From: Marinobacter orientalis
GTDB lineage: Bacteria; Pseudomonadota; Gammaproteobacteria; Pseudomonadales; Oleiphilaceae
Length of the DNA stretch: 64,000 bases
Assembly (NCBI RefSeq): GCF_004792665.1
Contig: NZ_SRZX01000001.1
Coordinates: forward strand, 1,178,001 to 1,242,000
Reading direction: 5' to 3'
A program made the translations under genes and the position numbers. Numbering within the stretch: the stretch's first letter is position 1; each line of letters starts with the position of its first letter. This document shows, one piece after another, positions 32,854 to 41,749 of the stretch. Under the pieces are notes generated by a model. It was not told the origin of the DNA, searched no databases, and was given only the letters and a program-made list of their open reading frames with translations.

Positions 32854-34259
32854 TGTCGATACCCGTCCGGCAGTGCCCGGTGTATACGGGGCTGCGGCGA
32901 GGCCACGTCCGGAGTGCTGACAACGATCTGGCTGTCTCCACACCTGTCCGCAAACCGCAGCCACTGGCTTAGCTGATGGTCCGGTGTTCGTTGTTCCGGT
33001 TGTGTTGCCACGGGCACGAGGGCAACGAGCGTGGCTGACGGCCAGACATTGCGGGCTGCACTCAGAAAGTCGGCCAGTTCACCGGTAGGTGGCTCCCAAC
33101 TGTGGGTGACTATCACCGCTGCGGGGTTGGTGCTGGCAGCAAGAACCTGTCCGGCCTTGTCGAGGACACGATGGTCATGCTCAAGGGAGACGTTGCCACC
33201 TGCTGCAAGAATATCCCGGTAACCGGCTGACAGGGTGTCAGGGAGTTCAGATTCGACAACACCGGCCCAGCGGATAAGAACCTGTGCAGCTGGCAATGGG
33301 TGCAGCTGTCCCGGAGTGTTGATATCCGGCTGGTCAGCAGCGTCATTGTGACGGTTGCCGGTATCCAGAGTCGGGGTTTCCATACGGTACTGCAGGGCAA
33401 TCATGCCGGGATGTCGGGCCAGTTCCCTGCGGGCCCGCAGGCCGGGATGGATGGCTGCCACCGCCAGCAGTACCAGCCGGGGCAGGATGACATAGGTTGT
33501 CCACACCATGGCAACAAAGGGCCACCAGCGGCCCCAGAGCGCCGGATCGGCAGCACCATCGCTTTCGCTGCGAAAGAACCGGGTAGCGTCAACCAGTTCC
33601 CGGTCGGGAACTGCTGCGGGCCAGAGGTTCTGCCATGGCGTTGCCAGGGTCGCCAGCAGACTGTAGTAGCTGTCGGAGCCCGTATTGAGTGTCGTACTCC
33701 AGCCAAAGGCCAGATCCTGTATCACTACAAGCACCAGCAAGGTCAGCAAGCCGGCCACGCCGAACATCAGCCCGCCGGTATGGGCGGCACGGGCCATCAG
33801 CATGGGTTGCAGTGGCCGCAGTGCACCGGAGTGGCTCGCCGTTGAAAATTTCCGTAACAGCCAATGCCAGGGTTGCCAGCCGGCAAAGGCCTGTACAGTG
33901 GTGATGACGGCCAGTATGCACTGGAGCAGTACGAACGCCAGAATAACCGTGAGGTTGATGCGTTGGCCTCCGTCGTAGAACAGCAGTCCCAGCATCGCCA
34001 TAACGCCAAATATCAGCCCCGCAAGGGCAAAGCCGGTGGTCAGATGCCGCCATTGTTTGAGAGGGTCTTTGGCGGGCGCTTGCGGGCGCAGGCGGCGGAC
34101 ATGTTCAAGCCACAGATCCGCGCCGGGTGAGACACCCCTGGCACGGCAATCCAGGGCAAAACGGCGGTCCCGCCGGTGTAGGAAAGCCGGGCTCTGGTCG
34201 CTGTCTCGCTGAACCTGCCTGTCGAACTCCAGTAATCGTCGAATGGCGCTGTCTGGCAT
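32850..34259 (-). CDS. DUF2868 domain membrane protein
   Basis: A 469-residue protein with about four hydrophobic segments in its first two thirds (for example FALAGLIFGVMAMLGLLF and YVILPRLVLLAVAAI) and a soluble C-terminal domain. The N-terminal half matches the DUF2868 layout. It is the first gene of a two-gene unit with the GTPase and likely its membrane partner (inference from the overlap). Confidence 0.8.
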   Translation of the reverse strand: MPDSAIRRLLEFDRQVQRDSDQSPAFLHRRDRRFALDCRARGVSPGADLWLEHVRRLRPQAPAKDPLKQWRHLTTGFALAGLIFGVMAMLGLLFYDGGQRINLTVILAFVLLQCILAVITTVQAFAGWQPWHWLLRKFSTASHSGALRPLQPMLMARAAHTGGLMFGVAGLLTLLVLVVIQDLAFGWSTTLNTGSDSYYSLLATLATPWQNLWPAAVPDRELVDATRFFRSESDGAADPALWGRWWPFVAMVWTTYVILPRLVLLAVAAIHPGLRARRELARHPGMIALQYRMETPTLDTGNRHNDAADQPDINTPGQLHPLPAAQVLIRWAGVVESELPDTLSAGYRDILAAGGNVSLEHDHRVLDKAGQVLAASTNPAAVIVTHSWEPPTGELADFLSAARNVWPSATLVALVPVATQPEQRTPDHQLSQWLRFADRCGDSQIVVSTPDVASPQPRIHRALPDGYRQ

Positions 34260-34342
34260 TGATTATCCTGATGATCCGGGCGGTGAGAGCTTCTCCGGAA
34301 TGCTAGGATAAGGGTATCTCATAATCCGGTGCCAGACATACC

Positions 34343-34702
34343 ATGACCAACCATCTCATGAACCTGCGTCACGTTCCCGATGACGAGGCCGACGAAATCC
34401 GGGAGCTGTTTGAAGCGCACGATGTGCGCTACTACGAAACCCCGCCCAGCCGCTGGGGCATCAGCATGGGTGGTTTCTGGGTCCACGATGACGATGAGGC
34501 CCGACGCGCCAGGGCGCTGCTGGAGAACTACCAGCGTGAACGACTGCAGCGACAGCGCGAGATTTACCAGCAGGACCTGGCTGAAGGACGGACAGGCGGA
34601 GTCTGGTATCGTTTGCGGCAGAAACCGGTCAGGACCATTGCGGCCTGCCTCGCGATTCTGGTTATTCTGGCACTGACGGTGGCGCCTTTCGTCACCCTCT
34701 AA
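34343..34702 (+). CDS. DUF6164 family protein
   Basis: A 119-residue protein with an N-terminal soluble domain (LMNLRHVPDDEADEIRELFE, then YYETPPSRWGISMGGFWV) and a C-terminal membrane helix. It matches the DUF6164 pattern; function unknown. Its stop overlaps the convergent esterase stop by 4 bp. Confidence 0.78.
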   Translation: MTNHLMNLRHVPDDEADEIRELFEAHDVRYYETPPSRWGISMGGFWVHDDDEARRARALLENYQRERLQRQREIYQQDLAEGRTGGVWYRLRQKPVRTIAACLAILVILALTVAPFVTL

Positions 34703-35604
34703 TTCCCGGCCTGGCTGCTCTCGGGGGTGGTCCGGTTGTGCCGGATCAGAAAGTCTGTGGCCTTTTCAACGGCATTGCCGGCCGTTAGAAAGCTGGTGAT
34801 ATGACCTCGCAGATGCATCAGGTACAGCTCGCTCTCGACACCATGATCCGTCAGCCGGTTCCGGAACTCCTTTGCCTGGCTGGCAGGGACCAGCATATCC
34901 TGAGCACCATGGAACAGGAAAAATGGTGGAGCGCCGGCAGTGACGTGGGTAATGGGGGAGGCGGCCCGGTAGATGCCGGGAATGTCTTCCTGTTCGCCAT
35001 CAAGGAACTGGCGGATCAGTTTTCCCGAGCCAAAGGCACGGAGATCGCTGGGTAGCCCGCCGGCAACAACGGCCACCGGTCTGGCGTGTTCGCCTCCGTA
35101 GGGCTGGTTTAACGGATGCCGGGATTCGGCGACCAGCGCCATCAGGCTGACCAGGTGGGCGCCGGAGGAAAATCCGAACGCGCTGATGGCATCCCGGTCC
35201 AGATCGTAGCTCTCGGCGTGATGGTGAAGCCAGTTCATGGCCACCTGCAGATCGTACAGCTGGGCCGGGAAGGTGTGCTCCGGTGCAAACCGGTAGTCGA
35301 TGTTCATGACCGCAAAACCGCGACTGGCCAGATGCTCCGCAATCCACGTCATATCTCGCCGTGAGCGACGTTCCCAGCCACCACCATGCACCAGCAGCAC
35401 GGTTGACACCGGTTGGCTGCTCTCGGGCAGGTAGAGATCTGCCTGCAGGGCCTGGGGCCATCCGTCGGGCGAGAAAGTGAGGTCCGTCCGGGTGCTGAAT
35501 CCGGTTTCCGGTAACGGCACTGGCTGTTCCGGTGCGTTCTGGTGAGAAGCACAGGCGGTCAGCAGGATACCGGCGATTATGGTCAGCAAACAAGAGGGAT
35601 TCAT
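34699..35604 (-). CDS. Alpha/beta hydrolase lipoprotein (esterase-like)
   Basis: A 301-residue protein with a lipoprotein signal (lipobox LTAC, cysteine at 18) and an alpha/beta hydrolase domain of the hormone-sensitive lipase/kynurenine formamidase kind. The oxyanion motif is HGGGW, the nucleophile elbow is GFSSGAH, and the late Asp (GAQDMLVP) and His (LRGHITSF) complete the triad. Substrate unknown. The palindromes in the intergenic region upstream are shared with the 3-hydroxybutyrate hydrolase gene, but it has no sigma-54 site facing it. Confidence 0.85.
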   Translation of the reverse strand: MNPSCLLTIIAGILLTACASHQNAPEQPVPLPETGFSTRTDLTFSPDGWPQALQADLYLPESSQPVSTVLLVHGGGWERRSRRDMTWIAEHLASRGFAVMNIDYRFAPEHTFPAQLYDLQVAMNWLHHHAESYDLDRDAISAFGFSSGAHLVSLMALVAESRHPLNQPYGGEHARPVAVVAGGLPSDLRAFGSGKLIRQFLDGEQEDIPGIYRAASPITHVTAGAPPFFLFHGAQDMLVPASQAKEFRNRLTDHGVESELYLMHLRGHITSFLTAGNAVEKATDFLIRHNRTTPESSQAGN

Positions 35605-35683
35605 CGGCTCTCCGTCAGATCGTCAGGCTGCAGTATTTCTTACGGGGAGCGCGCGCCGGCAGATGGGTGGCGAGATGAGTGTC

Positions 35684-35699
35684 GTCCGGAAAGCCGGAC
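35684..35699. promoter_or_regulatory. Upstream activator palindrome A
   Basis: GTCCGG-AAAG-CCGGAC, flanked by C and G that extend the arms to seven bases. It is centred about 175 bp upstream of the -24 element of the hydrolase promoter. A further half-like site, TGTCCGGATACTGCTACA, follows at 35702-35719. Confidence 0.65.
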
Positions 35700-35786
35700 G
35701 GTGTCCGGATACTGCTACAGTTGGCCCAAACCATGCGCTGCATTAACTCATAGTCACCCTCCGGGTGTCCTGCAGGGCCGCAGTTG

Positions 35787-35800
35787 TCCGGATATCCGGA
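35787..35800. promoter_or_regulatory. Upstream activator palindrome C
   Basis: TCCGGATATCCGGA is a perfect 14-bp palindrome in the context TTGTCCGGATATCCGGAAAT. Its centre is about 73 bp upstream of the -24 GG, the same spacing as the corresponding site at the TRAP promoter. Predicted enhancer for the sigma-54 regulator encoded at 38202. Confidence 0.7.
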
Positions 35801-35845
35801 AATCTTTCCCCCCGATTTCCGAAACATCTTGAAAATTAAATTTGT

Positions 35846-35858
35846 TATCAATGGTTTG
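35846..35858 (+). promoter_or_regulatory. IHF-like site between enhancer and sigma-54 promoter
   Basis: TATCAATGGTTTG fits the IHF consensus WATCAANNNNTTR at every defined position and lies between palindrome C and the -24 element, where a DNA-bending site is expected. Confidence 0.6.
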
Positions 35859-35863
35859 CCATG

Positions 35864-35881
35864 TTGGCACAGGATACGCAT
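35864..35881 (+). promoter_or_regulatory. Sigma-54 promoter of the hydrolase gene
   Basis: TTGGCACAGGATACGCAT has the invariant GG (35866-35867), ten bases, then GC (35878-35879). The -24 half TTGGCAC is a perfect consensus and the -12 half is ACGCA. The predicted start of transcription is near 35891, giving a leader of about 65 nt. Confidence 0.75.
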
Positions 35882-35955
35882 TGGCCAGATGTGGTGCCGG
35901 GCGTTTATCTTGTGCGCCGGGTTCCCGTGTCTAACAAAAACAACAGGGAATAATC

Positions 35956-38052
35956 ATGAAAAAACTACTTCAATGCACCTTGATCGGAGCGGTGATGATA
36001 TCAGGTACCGCGTGCAAGACGCCCTTCAACCAACTCCCGGATTTCGTCCAGGGAGATGTCGTGTCGAACCGATATGACGGTATCACCAACGACCTTCTGA
36101 CTGGTGGTCTCGGTGCCAGTGGCCTTGCCAGCACGACGGCTCCGGTGTTTGACGATGCCCTCAACCCGACGCCGCAGGAACTACGGACTCTGGCAATTTA
36201 CAATAACTATCGCGCACTTGTGGATACAGTGCCAGGCGGCGGCTACGGTGATTTCTTTGGCCCCCAGGTTGATAGTGGGGGGGAGGGGCTGATACCTGGC
36301 GAGGAGTATCTGGCCTATATGACCGTCGAGGGGAGCGACGTTCCGGTTACAGTTATGGTCCAGGTGCCCGACAGCTTTGATCCCAGGCAGGCCTGCATGA
36401 TTACAGCGCCCTCATCAGGGTCACGGGGTATCTACGGCGCCATTGGCACTGCCGGTGAATGGGGACTGAAAAAAGGTTGCGCGGTAGTCTATACCGACAA
36501 GGGCACCGGCACTGGCTCCCATAACCTGGCCACCAACGCCGCGCAGCGTATCGACGGAACCCTGAGCCGGGCCGATGAACCGGTGCAGTTCCGCGCTGAT
36601 CTGGACGACGAGGCGCGGGGTGATTTCGATGCTGCCTGGCCCGACCGTTTTGCCTACAAACATGCCCATTCCCGGGTCAACCCCGAGGCAGACTGGGGCC
36701 GGCATGTACTCCAGTCGATCGAGTTCGGTTATTACATACTGAACGAGAAGTTCGGGCAGGAAACCGGCAACAGTCGCAAGGTCATGAAACTGAAGCCGAA
36801 CAATACCCTGGTGATCGCTTCCAGCGTTTCCAATGGTGGCGGCGCCTCTGTTCGTGCCGCGGAACTGGATGAATCCGGCCTGATTGACGGTGTGGCAGTA
36901 TCGGAGCCCAACGTTAATCCCCAGGTAGATACCAGCTTTACTATCCGCCAGGGTGACGGCGAACCGCTCGCCGGGCACAGTCGCAGCCTGCTGGATTACA
37001 CCACGGCGCTGGCGGTCTACCAGGGGTGTGCGAACATCGCGCCGGAAATTCGTGATGAGGCCCCCCTCAACGTTCTCAATGATCCCAGCATTGCGGAAAA
37101 TATCTGTAACTCACTGGCAAACAAGGGTTTGGTGACGGGTGCCACTACGGATGAGCGCGCGACCGAGGCCCTGCGTATACTGAACACGGAACTTGGTATC
37201 CAACCCGAGCAGAACCTGTTGGCTCCCGTCCATTTCGCGCTTTCGGTGGCCCAGGGTATTTCCGCAACCTATGCCAATGCCTATGGCAAAGCCGGGGTGG
37301 AAGACCGAGTGTGCGAGATCAGCTTCGCCGCCACCGGGGAGGGGGGAGCAGTTACGCAGCTCAGCGACGCGCGGGAGGCAGCGTTGTTCTCGGAAAGCAA
37401 TGGCATTCCACCCAGCGCCGGGGTGAACCTGGTTTATGACGCGGCCGAAGGCCAGCCCACAAATCTTGCCGTCAGTGCCTCGCCCAGTTCCAGCCAGCAG
37501 GATTACGGTCTGGACGCACTGCTTTGTCTGAGGGGCCTTGCGGTCGGAGCTGATGTTGTCACCGGTGCGCCGCTCACTGGTCTCGCTGCTGACATGGCAG
37601 ACCGGATTGCCGGTGGTATTGAGGAGGTCCGTGCGTCAGGAAATCTGCAAGGCAAACCAACGGTTTTCGTGACCGGTCGTGCCGATGCCATCCTGCCGAT
37701 CAACCACACATCCCGGCCTTATTTCGGCCTGAATCAGCGGGTCGAGGGTAGTGCCAGTAATTTGCGGTACTATGAGATCCTCAATGCCCACCATCTGGAT
37801 GTCCTGAACGGATTCCCCGGGCTGCCGGAGCGCTATGTGCCCCTGCATCATTATTACTTCCAGGCGCTCGACCTGGTGTGGGCGAACCTTGCTGACAAGC
37901 AGGCACTGCCGCCCAGCCAGGTGGTCAGAACCGTGCCGCGAGGTGACGGTGCGCCCCCCCTGTCCGAGGCAAACCTGACTCCGATTTCTCCGGATCCCGA
38001 GGCCGGCGATCGCATCGTGTTCAGCGATGATCAGGTGCAGATCCCCGACTGA
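35956..38052 (+). CDS. D-(-)-3-hydroxybutyrate oligomer hydrolase
   Basis: Hydrolyses 3-hydroxybutyrate oligomers, products of polyhydroxybutyrate depolymerases, to monomers. 698 residues, consistent with the 3HBOH family. The N-terminus is an export signal ([19 protein letters not shown]), possibly a lipoprotein with an unusual lipobox ending TAC. Family-like stretches include [20 protein letters not shown] and [10 protein letters not shown]. The likely nucleophile serine is in [16 protein letters not shown] near residue 290, a GxSxG-like elbow. It has its own sigma-54 promoter. Confident family; the outer location is inferred from the signal. Confidence 0.9.
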   Translation: MKKLLQCTLIGAVMISGTACKTPFNQLPDFVQGDVVSNRYDGITNDLLTGGLGASGLASTTAPVFDDALNPTPQELRTLAIYNNYRALVDTVPGGGYGDFFGPQVDSGGEGLIPGEEYLAYMTVEGSDVPVTVMVQVPDSFDPRQACMITAPSSGSRGIYGAIGTAGEWGLKKGCAVVYTDKGTGTGSHNLATNAAQRIDGTLSRADEPVQFRADLDDEARGDFDAAWPDRFAYKHAHSRVNPEADWGRHVLQSIEFGYYILNEKFGQETGNSRKVMKLKPNNTLVIASSVSNGGGASVRAAELDESGLIDGVAVSEPNVNPQVDTSFTIRQGDGEPLAGHSRSLLDYTTALAVYQGCANIAPEIRDEAPLNVLNDPSIAENICNSLANKGLVTGATTDERATEALRILNTELGIQPEQNLLAPVHFALSVAQGISATYANAYGKAGVEDRVCEISFAATGEGGAVTQLSDAREAALFSESNGIPPSAGVNLVYDAAEGQPTNLAVSASPSSSQQDYGLDALLCLRGLAVGADVVTGAPLTGLAADMADRIAGGIEEVRASGNLQGKPTVFVTGRADAILPINHTSRPYFGLNQRVEGSASNLRYYEILNAHHLDVLNGFPGLPERYVPLHHYYFQALDLVWANLADKQALPPSQVVRTVPRGDGAPPLSEANLTPISPDPEAGDRIVFSDDQVQIPD

Positions 38053-38201
38053 AGCACCGACCAGCCGGCCCGCCAGGGTTCCGGGCCGGCGCATTATTTG
38101 CCCCGGTTCCGGGGGAACCATATACTTCCGTCACCGCACCCGGTTCGCCGGGTGCCATGGATATTGCCATGTTTAACATCCAACCCGGTGGTACAGGGTA
38201 C

Positions 38202-39614
38202 ATGACCGAGCTGTTTAGCGAGAATAACAAAAGCGGCCTGACCAGGGACCTGATCGAAGCGCTGTTTCCCATGTTCGAAGAGGCCAGCGCCGGTGCGATT
38301 GCCGTTGATCATGAAAGCCGTATTACCTGGATCAACAGCAGCTACTCCCACCTGCTGGGGCTGGGAGACCCCGAGGCCGTTATCGGCAAGCCGGTCCGCC
38401 AGCTGATTCCACATACCCGCATGCCGGAAGTGGTGGAAACCGGCAAGCCCCTTTTGCTCGACATCATGGAACACAATAACCAGCAACTGGTGGTGACCCG
38501 GTTGCCCTTCTACGACGACGACGGTCGTATTATGGGCGCTGTGGCGTTTGTCCTCTATGACGATCTGCAGCCACTGACGCCACTGGTAGCCAAGTATCGG
38601 CGCCTGCATCAGGATCTGGCGGCAGCACGTAAGGCACTCGCCAAAAAGACCCGTGGAACCCGTTATAGCCTTGCTGATTTTGTCGGTGCCAGCCCTGCGG
38701 CTCTGGAGGTAAAACGCCGGGCCCGGCTTGCGGCTGGCCGGGACATGCCGGTGTTGTTGCTGGGCGAGACCGGCACAGGCAAAGAAGTTCTGGCCCAGGC
38801 GATTCATGCTGTCTCCACCCGTGCGGAAAAGCCATTCGTGGGTGTGAATGTTGCCGCCATTCCGGACAACCTGCTGGAGGCCGAGTTTTTCGGCGTTGCG
38901 CCAGGAGCATACACCGGCGCCGATCGCCGTACACGGGAAGGCAAATTCCAGCTGGCGAACGGCGGTACCCTGTTCCTTGATGAAGTCGGAGATATGCCGC
39001 TGCCACTCCAGGCAAAGCTTCTGCGAGCCCTGCAGGAAGGTGAAATCGAACCCCTGGGCTCAAACAAGATAGCGACGGTGGATGTGAGAGTCGTTGCCGC
39101 CACCAGCCGAAACCTGGAGACGATGATTGCCGAAGGTGAATTCCGCTCCGACCTGTATTACCGGCTGAACGTGCTGGAAATCCCGATTCCCCCGCTTCGG
39201 GACAGGCTGGCAGATCTGGGCGTGCTGTGCGAGGCCTTGCTGGGTGAAATTTGTGACGGCCTCGAGATGAGGGGAGAAATAACCGATGCCGGTGTTTCTG
39301 CTCTGGGGAGCTATGACTGGCCGGGCAATATCCGTGAACTGCGCAATGTTCTGGAGCGGGCCCTTACCATGGGCGAGGATGGCGGATTGCTGGACGCCGA
39401 CGCCATTTTCAAGGTTTTGCCCCGTAGCGGTAAGCGGGCGGCTTCCTCGCTGATTCCGCAGCCGGTGCGCCCCCTTGCCAAGACCCTGGCTGATGCGGAG
39501 TCGCAGGCCATTGAGGAAGCCCTGGTCGCAAGTCGCGGCAATCGAACTCGCGCAGCCAAGCTTCTTGGCATCTCACGATCAGTGCTCTATGAAAAACTGG
39601 CCAGGATGTCCTGA
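38202..39614 (+). CDS. Sigma-54-dependent enhancer-binding regulator (PAS-AAA+-Fis)
   Basis: Activator of RpoN promoters, 470 residues from ATG 38202 (AGGG upstream; 38157 is an alternative). A PAS-type sensor covers about residues 20-125. The AAA+ domain has Walker A GETGTGKE near 188, the sigma-54 contact loop GAYTGA at 235-240 (Tyr replacing the usual Phe) and Walker B TLFLDEVG. A Fis-type helix-turn-helix ends the protein (NRTRAAKLLGISRSVLYEKL). There is no receiver domain, so it probably senses a ligand. Its place between the hydrolase and the transporter, with shared palindromes, suggests control of 3-hydroxybutyrate use, as known for the RpoN activator PA2005/HbcR of P. aeruginosa. Confidence 0.9.
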   Translation: MTELFSENNKSGLTRDLIEALFPMFEEASAGAIAVDHESRITWINSSYSHLLGLGDPEAVIGKPVRQLIPHTRMPEVVETGKPLLLDIMEHNNQQLVVTRLPFYDDDGRIMGAVAFVLYDDLQPLTPLVAKYRRLHQDLAAARKALAKKTRGTRYSLADFVGASPAALEVKRRARLAAGRDMPVLLLGETGTGKEVLAQAIHAVSTRAEKPFVGVNVAAIPDNLLEAEFFGVAPGAYTGADRRTREGKFQLANGGTLFLDEVGDMPLPLQAKLLRALQEGEIEPLGSNKIATVDVRVVAATSRNLETMIAEGEFRSDLYYRLNVLEIPIPPLRDRLADLGVLCEALLGEICDGLEMRGEITDAGVSALGSYDWPGNIRELRNVLERALTMGEDGGLLDADAIFKVLPRSGKRAASSLIPQPVRPLAKTLADAESQAIEEALVASRGNRTRAAKLLGISRSVLYEKLARMS

Positions 39615-39626
39615 ATTCCGGGCAGG

Positions 39627-39644
39627 TGTCCAGATATCTGTACA
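39627..39644. promoter_or_regulatory. Upstream activator palindrome D (imperfect)
   Basis: TGTCCAGATATCTGTACA is a near-palindrome matching TGTCCGGATATCCGGACA at 15 of 18 positions. It is centred about 116 bp upstream of the TRAP -24 element, just after the regulator stop codon. Confidence 0.5.
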
Positions 39645-39670
39645 AACCACTACGACCGACGTCTAAAACC

Positions 39671-39686
39671 GTCCGGACATCCGGAC
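39671..39686. promoter_or_regulatory. Upstream activator palindrome E
   Basis: GTCCGGA-CA-TCCGGAC has perfect seven-base arms. Its centre lies about 73 bp upstream of the -24 GG of the TRAP operon promoter, matching palindrome C at the hydrolase promoter. Confidence 0.7.
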
Positions 39687-39718
39687 ATTGATCGGTGCCA
39701 CGCGATTTCTGAATAGTC

Positions 39719-39731
39719 TATCTTATTGATA
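39719..39731 (-). promoter_or_regulatory. IHF-like site upstream of the TRAP operon
   Basis: TATCTTATTGATA matches the reverse form of the IHF consensus (YAANNNNTTGATW) with one mismatch, between palindrome E and the sigma-54 promoter. The surroundings are AT-rich. Confidence 0.45.
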
Positions 39732-39749
39732 AAAAACATAAAAAAATGA

Positions 39750-39767
39750 TTGGCATAGTGCCTGCAG
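39750..39767 (+). promoter_or_regulatory. Sigma-54 promoter of the TRAP/bdh/acetoacetyl-CoA synthetase operon
   Basis: TTGGCATAGTGCCTGCAG has GG at 39752-39753, ten bases, then GC at 39764-39765, close to the -24/-12 consensus (TGGCA and CTGCA). Predicted transcription start is near 39777. This leaves a leader of about 164 nt before the DctP start and excludes the ORF's earlier ATG at 39746, which lies within the promoter itself. Confidence 0.75.
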
Positions 39768-39940
39768 CATCCCGGTCTCAGGACGTCAGAAAATCGCAGA
39801 TAACAAGCTGGCGCTTTCGTTGGACCCAAAAAATGTTTTTGTCCGCTTCGTTTCCTGCGATGTCTGACTACACTTGGATCAGGTCTGTCAGAAATATTCC
39901 TGTCTGGCCGAATACAACAACAATGCTAGGAGAATTGCCA

Positions 39941-40993
39941 ATGAAACTCTTCAAGGCCCTTACCGGCATCGCCGGTGCGATCGCCCTGACTTCGGGATCG
40001 GCGTTTGCTGATGACCTGCGCTGGAAAATGCCGGTTGCCTTCGCCACCAACCTGCCCGGCCTGGGCTCACCTGCTGCCTGGGTTGCCGAAAACCTCACTA
40101 CCGCTTCTGGTGGCAGCATCCAGGTTCGCGTCTTCGAGCCCGGCAAGCTGGTACCGCCGTTCGATATTCTGCAGGCCGTTTCCGACGGCAAGGTATCCGC
40201 CGGTTATACCTGGATTGGTTATGACCAGGGCAAGGTGCCTGCCATTCCCCTGTTTGCGGCCGTGCCCTTTGGCATGAAACCCTGGGCCTACACTGCCTGG
40301 TATTATTACGGTGGCGGTCATGAAATGCTGCAGGAAGTCTATGCTAACAAGGGCTTTGACGTGCATGCCCAGCTGTGCGGCATTATCGGTCCTGAAACAG
40401 CGGGCTGGTATACGGACCCAATTGAAACACTGGATGACTATGATGGCCTGAAGATTCGCTTCGCGGGACTGGGTGGCAAGGTTCTGGAAAAACTGGGAGC
40501 CTCGGTCACCATGATGCCCGGTGGTGAGATCTACCAGGCGCTGGAGAAAGGCACTATCGATGCGACCGAATTCTCCATGCCCGCCATCGACCAGATCCTC
40601 GGCTTCAATCAGGTAGTTAAATACAACCTGTTCCCGGGCTGGCATCAGCAATTCACCGCCCAGTACATGCTGATCAACCAGGGTGAGTGGGACAAGACCA
40701 CTGAAGCGCAGAAAGCGCTGGTTGAAGCCTCCTGTACTGCCGCAACAACGCTGGGCCTGGCCGAGGGTGAATACAAGAACGGTAAGGTTCTGGCTGAATT
40801 CCAGGACAAGGGCGTCAATGCTGATCAGATCCCCCGTGAGGTTCTCGAAGAGCTGAAAGCGGTGACTGACGAAGTGCTGGAAGAAGAAGCCTCCAAGGAT
40901 GCTGACTTCAAGCGCGCCTATGAAAGCCAGAAGGAGTTCATGGAAACCTATAAGATTTGGGACGAGCGCGCCTACGTTCCGTCCGATCTCTAA
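39941..40993 (+). CDS. TRAP transporter substrate-binding protein (DctP family)
   Basis: Periplasmic binding protein of a tripartite ATP-independent transporter, 350 residues. From ATG 39941 it has a clean signal peptide (KLFKALTGIAGAIALTSG, cleavage after AFA near residue 23). DctP-like stretches include DGLKIRFAGLGGKVLEKLGA (an R-x-A/G-like specificity strand), PGGEIYQALEKGTIDATEF and the QFTAQYMLINQGEW region. The operon context suggests 3-hydroxybutyrate or another short hydroxy acid as ligand (inference). Two terminator-like hairpins separate it from DctQ. Confidence 0.92.
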   Translation: MKLFKALTGIAGAIALTSGSAFADDLRWKMPVAFATNLPGLGSPAAWVAENLTTASGGSIQVRVFEPGKLVPPFDILQAVSDGKVSAGYTWIGYDQGKVPAIPLFAAVPFGMKPWAYTAWYYYGGGHEMLQEVYANKGFDVHAQLCGIIGPETAGWYTDPIETLDDYDGLKIRFAGLGGKVLEKLGASVTMMPGGEIYQALEKGTIDATEFSMPAIDQILGFNQVVKYNLFPGWHQQFTAQYMLINQGEWDKTTEAQKALVEASCTAATTLGLAEGEYKNGKVLAEFQDKGVNADQIPREVLEELKAVTDEVLEEEASKDADFKRAYESQKEFMETYKIWDERAYVPSDL

Positions 40994-41013
40994 GGTCCAG
41001 GGCTGCCTTCGAG

Positions 41014-41040
41014 ACACCGGTTTGAGGACCGGTGTTTTCT
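41014..41040 (+). terminator. Hairpin T1 after the DctP gene
   Basis: ACACCGGT-TTGAGG-ACCGGTGT, an 8-bp perfect stem followed by TTTTCT, 20 bp after the DctP stop. Probable partial terminator or mRNA stabiliser. Confidence 0.75.
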
Positions 41041-41050
41041 GATCAAGTCT

Positions 41051-41080
41051 GGATGGCCCTTCGGGGCCATCCTTGTTTTA
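41051..41080 (+). terminator. Hairpin T2 before the DctQ gene
   Basis: GGATGGCCC-TTCG-GGGCCATCC, a 9-bp stem with a very stable TTCG tetraloop, then TTGTTTTATAA. This is a textbook intrinsic terminator between dctP and dctQ of the same operon. Confidence 0.8.
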
Positions 41081-41110
41081 TAATCGGCATTCTGAGCGAG
41101 GAACTGCTGT

Positions 41111-41749
41111 ATGACGGTGTCAGATAAAGACTTGCCGCAGAGTGAGCGGGCATTGGTTTCCGACGCCCAGCAATTGCTTCATCATCACACGGAGTTGCCT
41201 ACCACCCGGATCAGCCAGGTTGTAGACCGTGTGATTTCCGGGATTGGCAAGGGTGCGTCCTGGCTCTGGGTCGTGATAACTGGAGTGATCATTTATGCAG
41301 TGGTTGGCCGCTATGCCTTTGACGCTGGATCGGTGACGCTGGAAGAAGTTCAGTGGCACCTGGCTGGGGCAGGCTGGTTGTTGGGGTTGTCCTACACGCT
41401 GGTGGTTGATGGTCACGTGAGAGTGGATGTGATCCATGAACGCCTTTCCCTGAGAGGTCAGGCCTGGGTTGAACTGTTTGGCCTGGTATTCCTGTTATTT
41501 CCGTTTCTCGGGCTGGCAGTCTGGGAAATGGCCCCCTACGCCTACAGCTCCTGGCAGCAGGGAGAAACCAGTCAGGCACCTGCCGGGCTTCCATACCGCT
41601 GGATTCTCAAGGGCATTGTGGCCTTGTCGTTCGTTCTTCTGTTGGTGGCTGCGCTATCCCGCCTGCTGAAAGTAACTGCCCTGCTTTTTGGTTTTCCGAG
41701 GCCCATCCGGATCGAGTCCGGGAGTAACAAGAAAGAGGATGCGTCCTGA
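41111..41749 (+). CDS. TRAP transporter small permease (DctQ family)
   Basis: Four-helix small membrane subunit, 212 residues. A roughly 40-residue cytoplasmic N-terminal extension precedes the first helix (SWLWVVITGVIIYAVVGRY), and WHLAGAGWLLGLSYTLVVDGH is a DctQ signature. Its last base is the first base of the DctM gene, so the two are translationally coupled. Confidence 0.9.
   Translation: MTVSDKDLPQSERALVSDAQQLLHHHTELPTTRISQVVDRVISGIGKGASWLWVVITGVIIYAVVGRYAFDAGSVTLEEVQWHLAGAGWLLGLSYTLVVDGHVRVDVIHERLSLRGQAWVELFGLVFLLFPFLGLAVWEMAPYAYSSWQQGETSQAPAGLPYRWILKGIVALSFVLLLVAALSRLLKVTALLFGFPRPIRIESGSNKKEDAS

Noticed and set aside
39607..39624. Further activator site TGTCCTGAATTCCGGGCA
   Set aside because: It matches the palindrome consensus at only 14 of 18 positions and overlaps the regulator's last codons, so it may be chance.
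39746..39940. N-terminal extension of the DctP protein from ATG 39746
   Set aside because: This ATG lies before the predicted transcription start and overlaps the sigma-54 promoter. The extension is not signal-peptide-like, while ATG 39941 begins a clean signal peptide.
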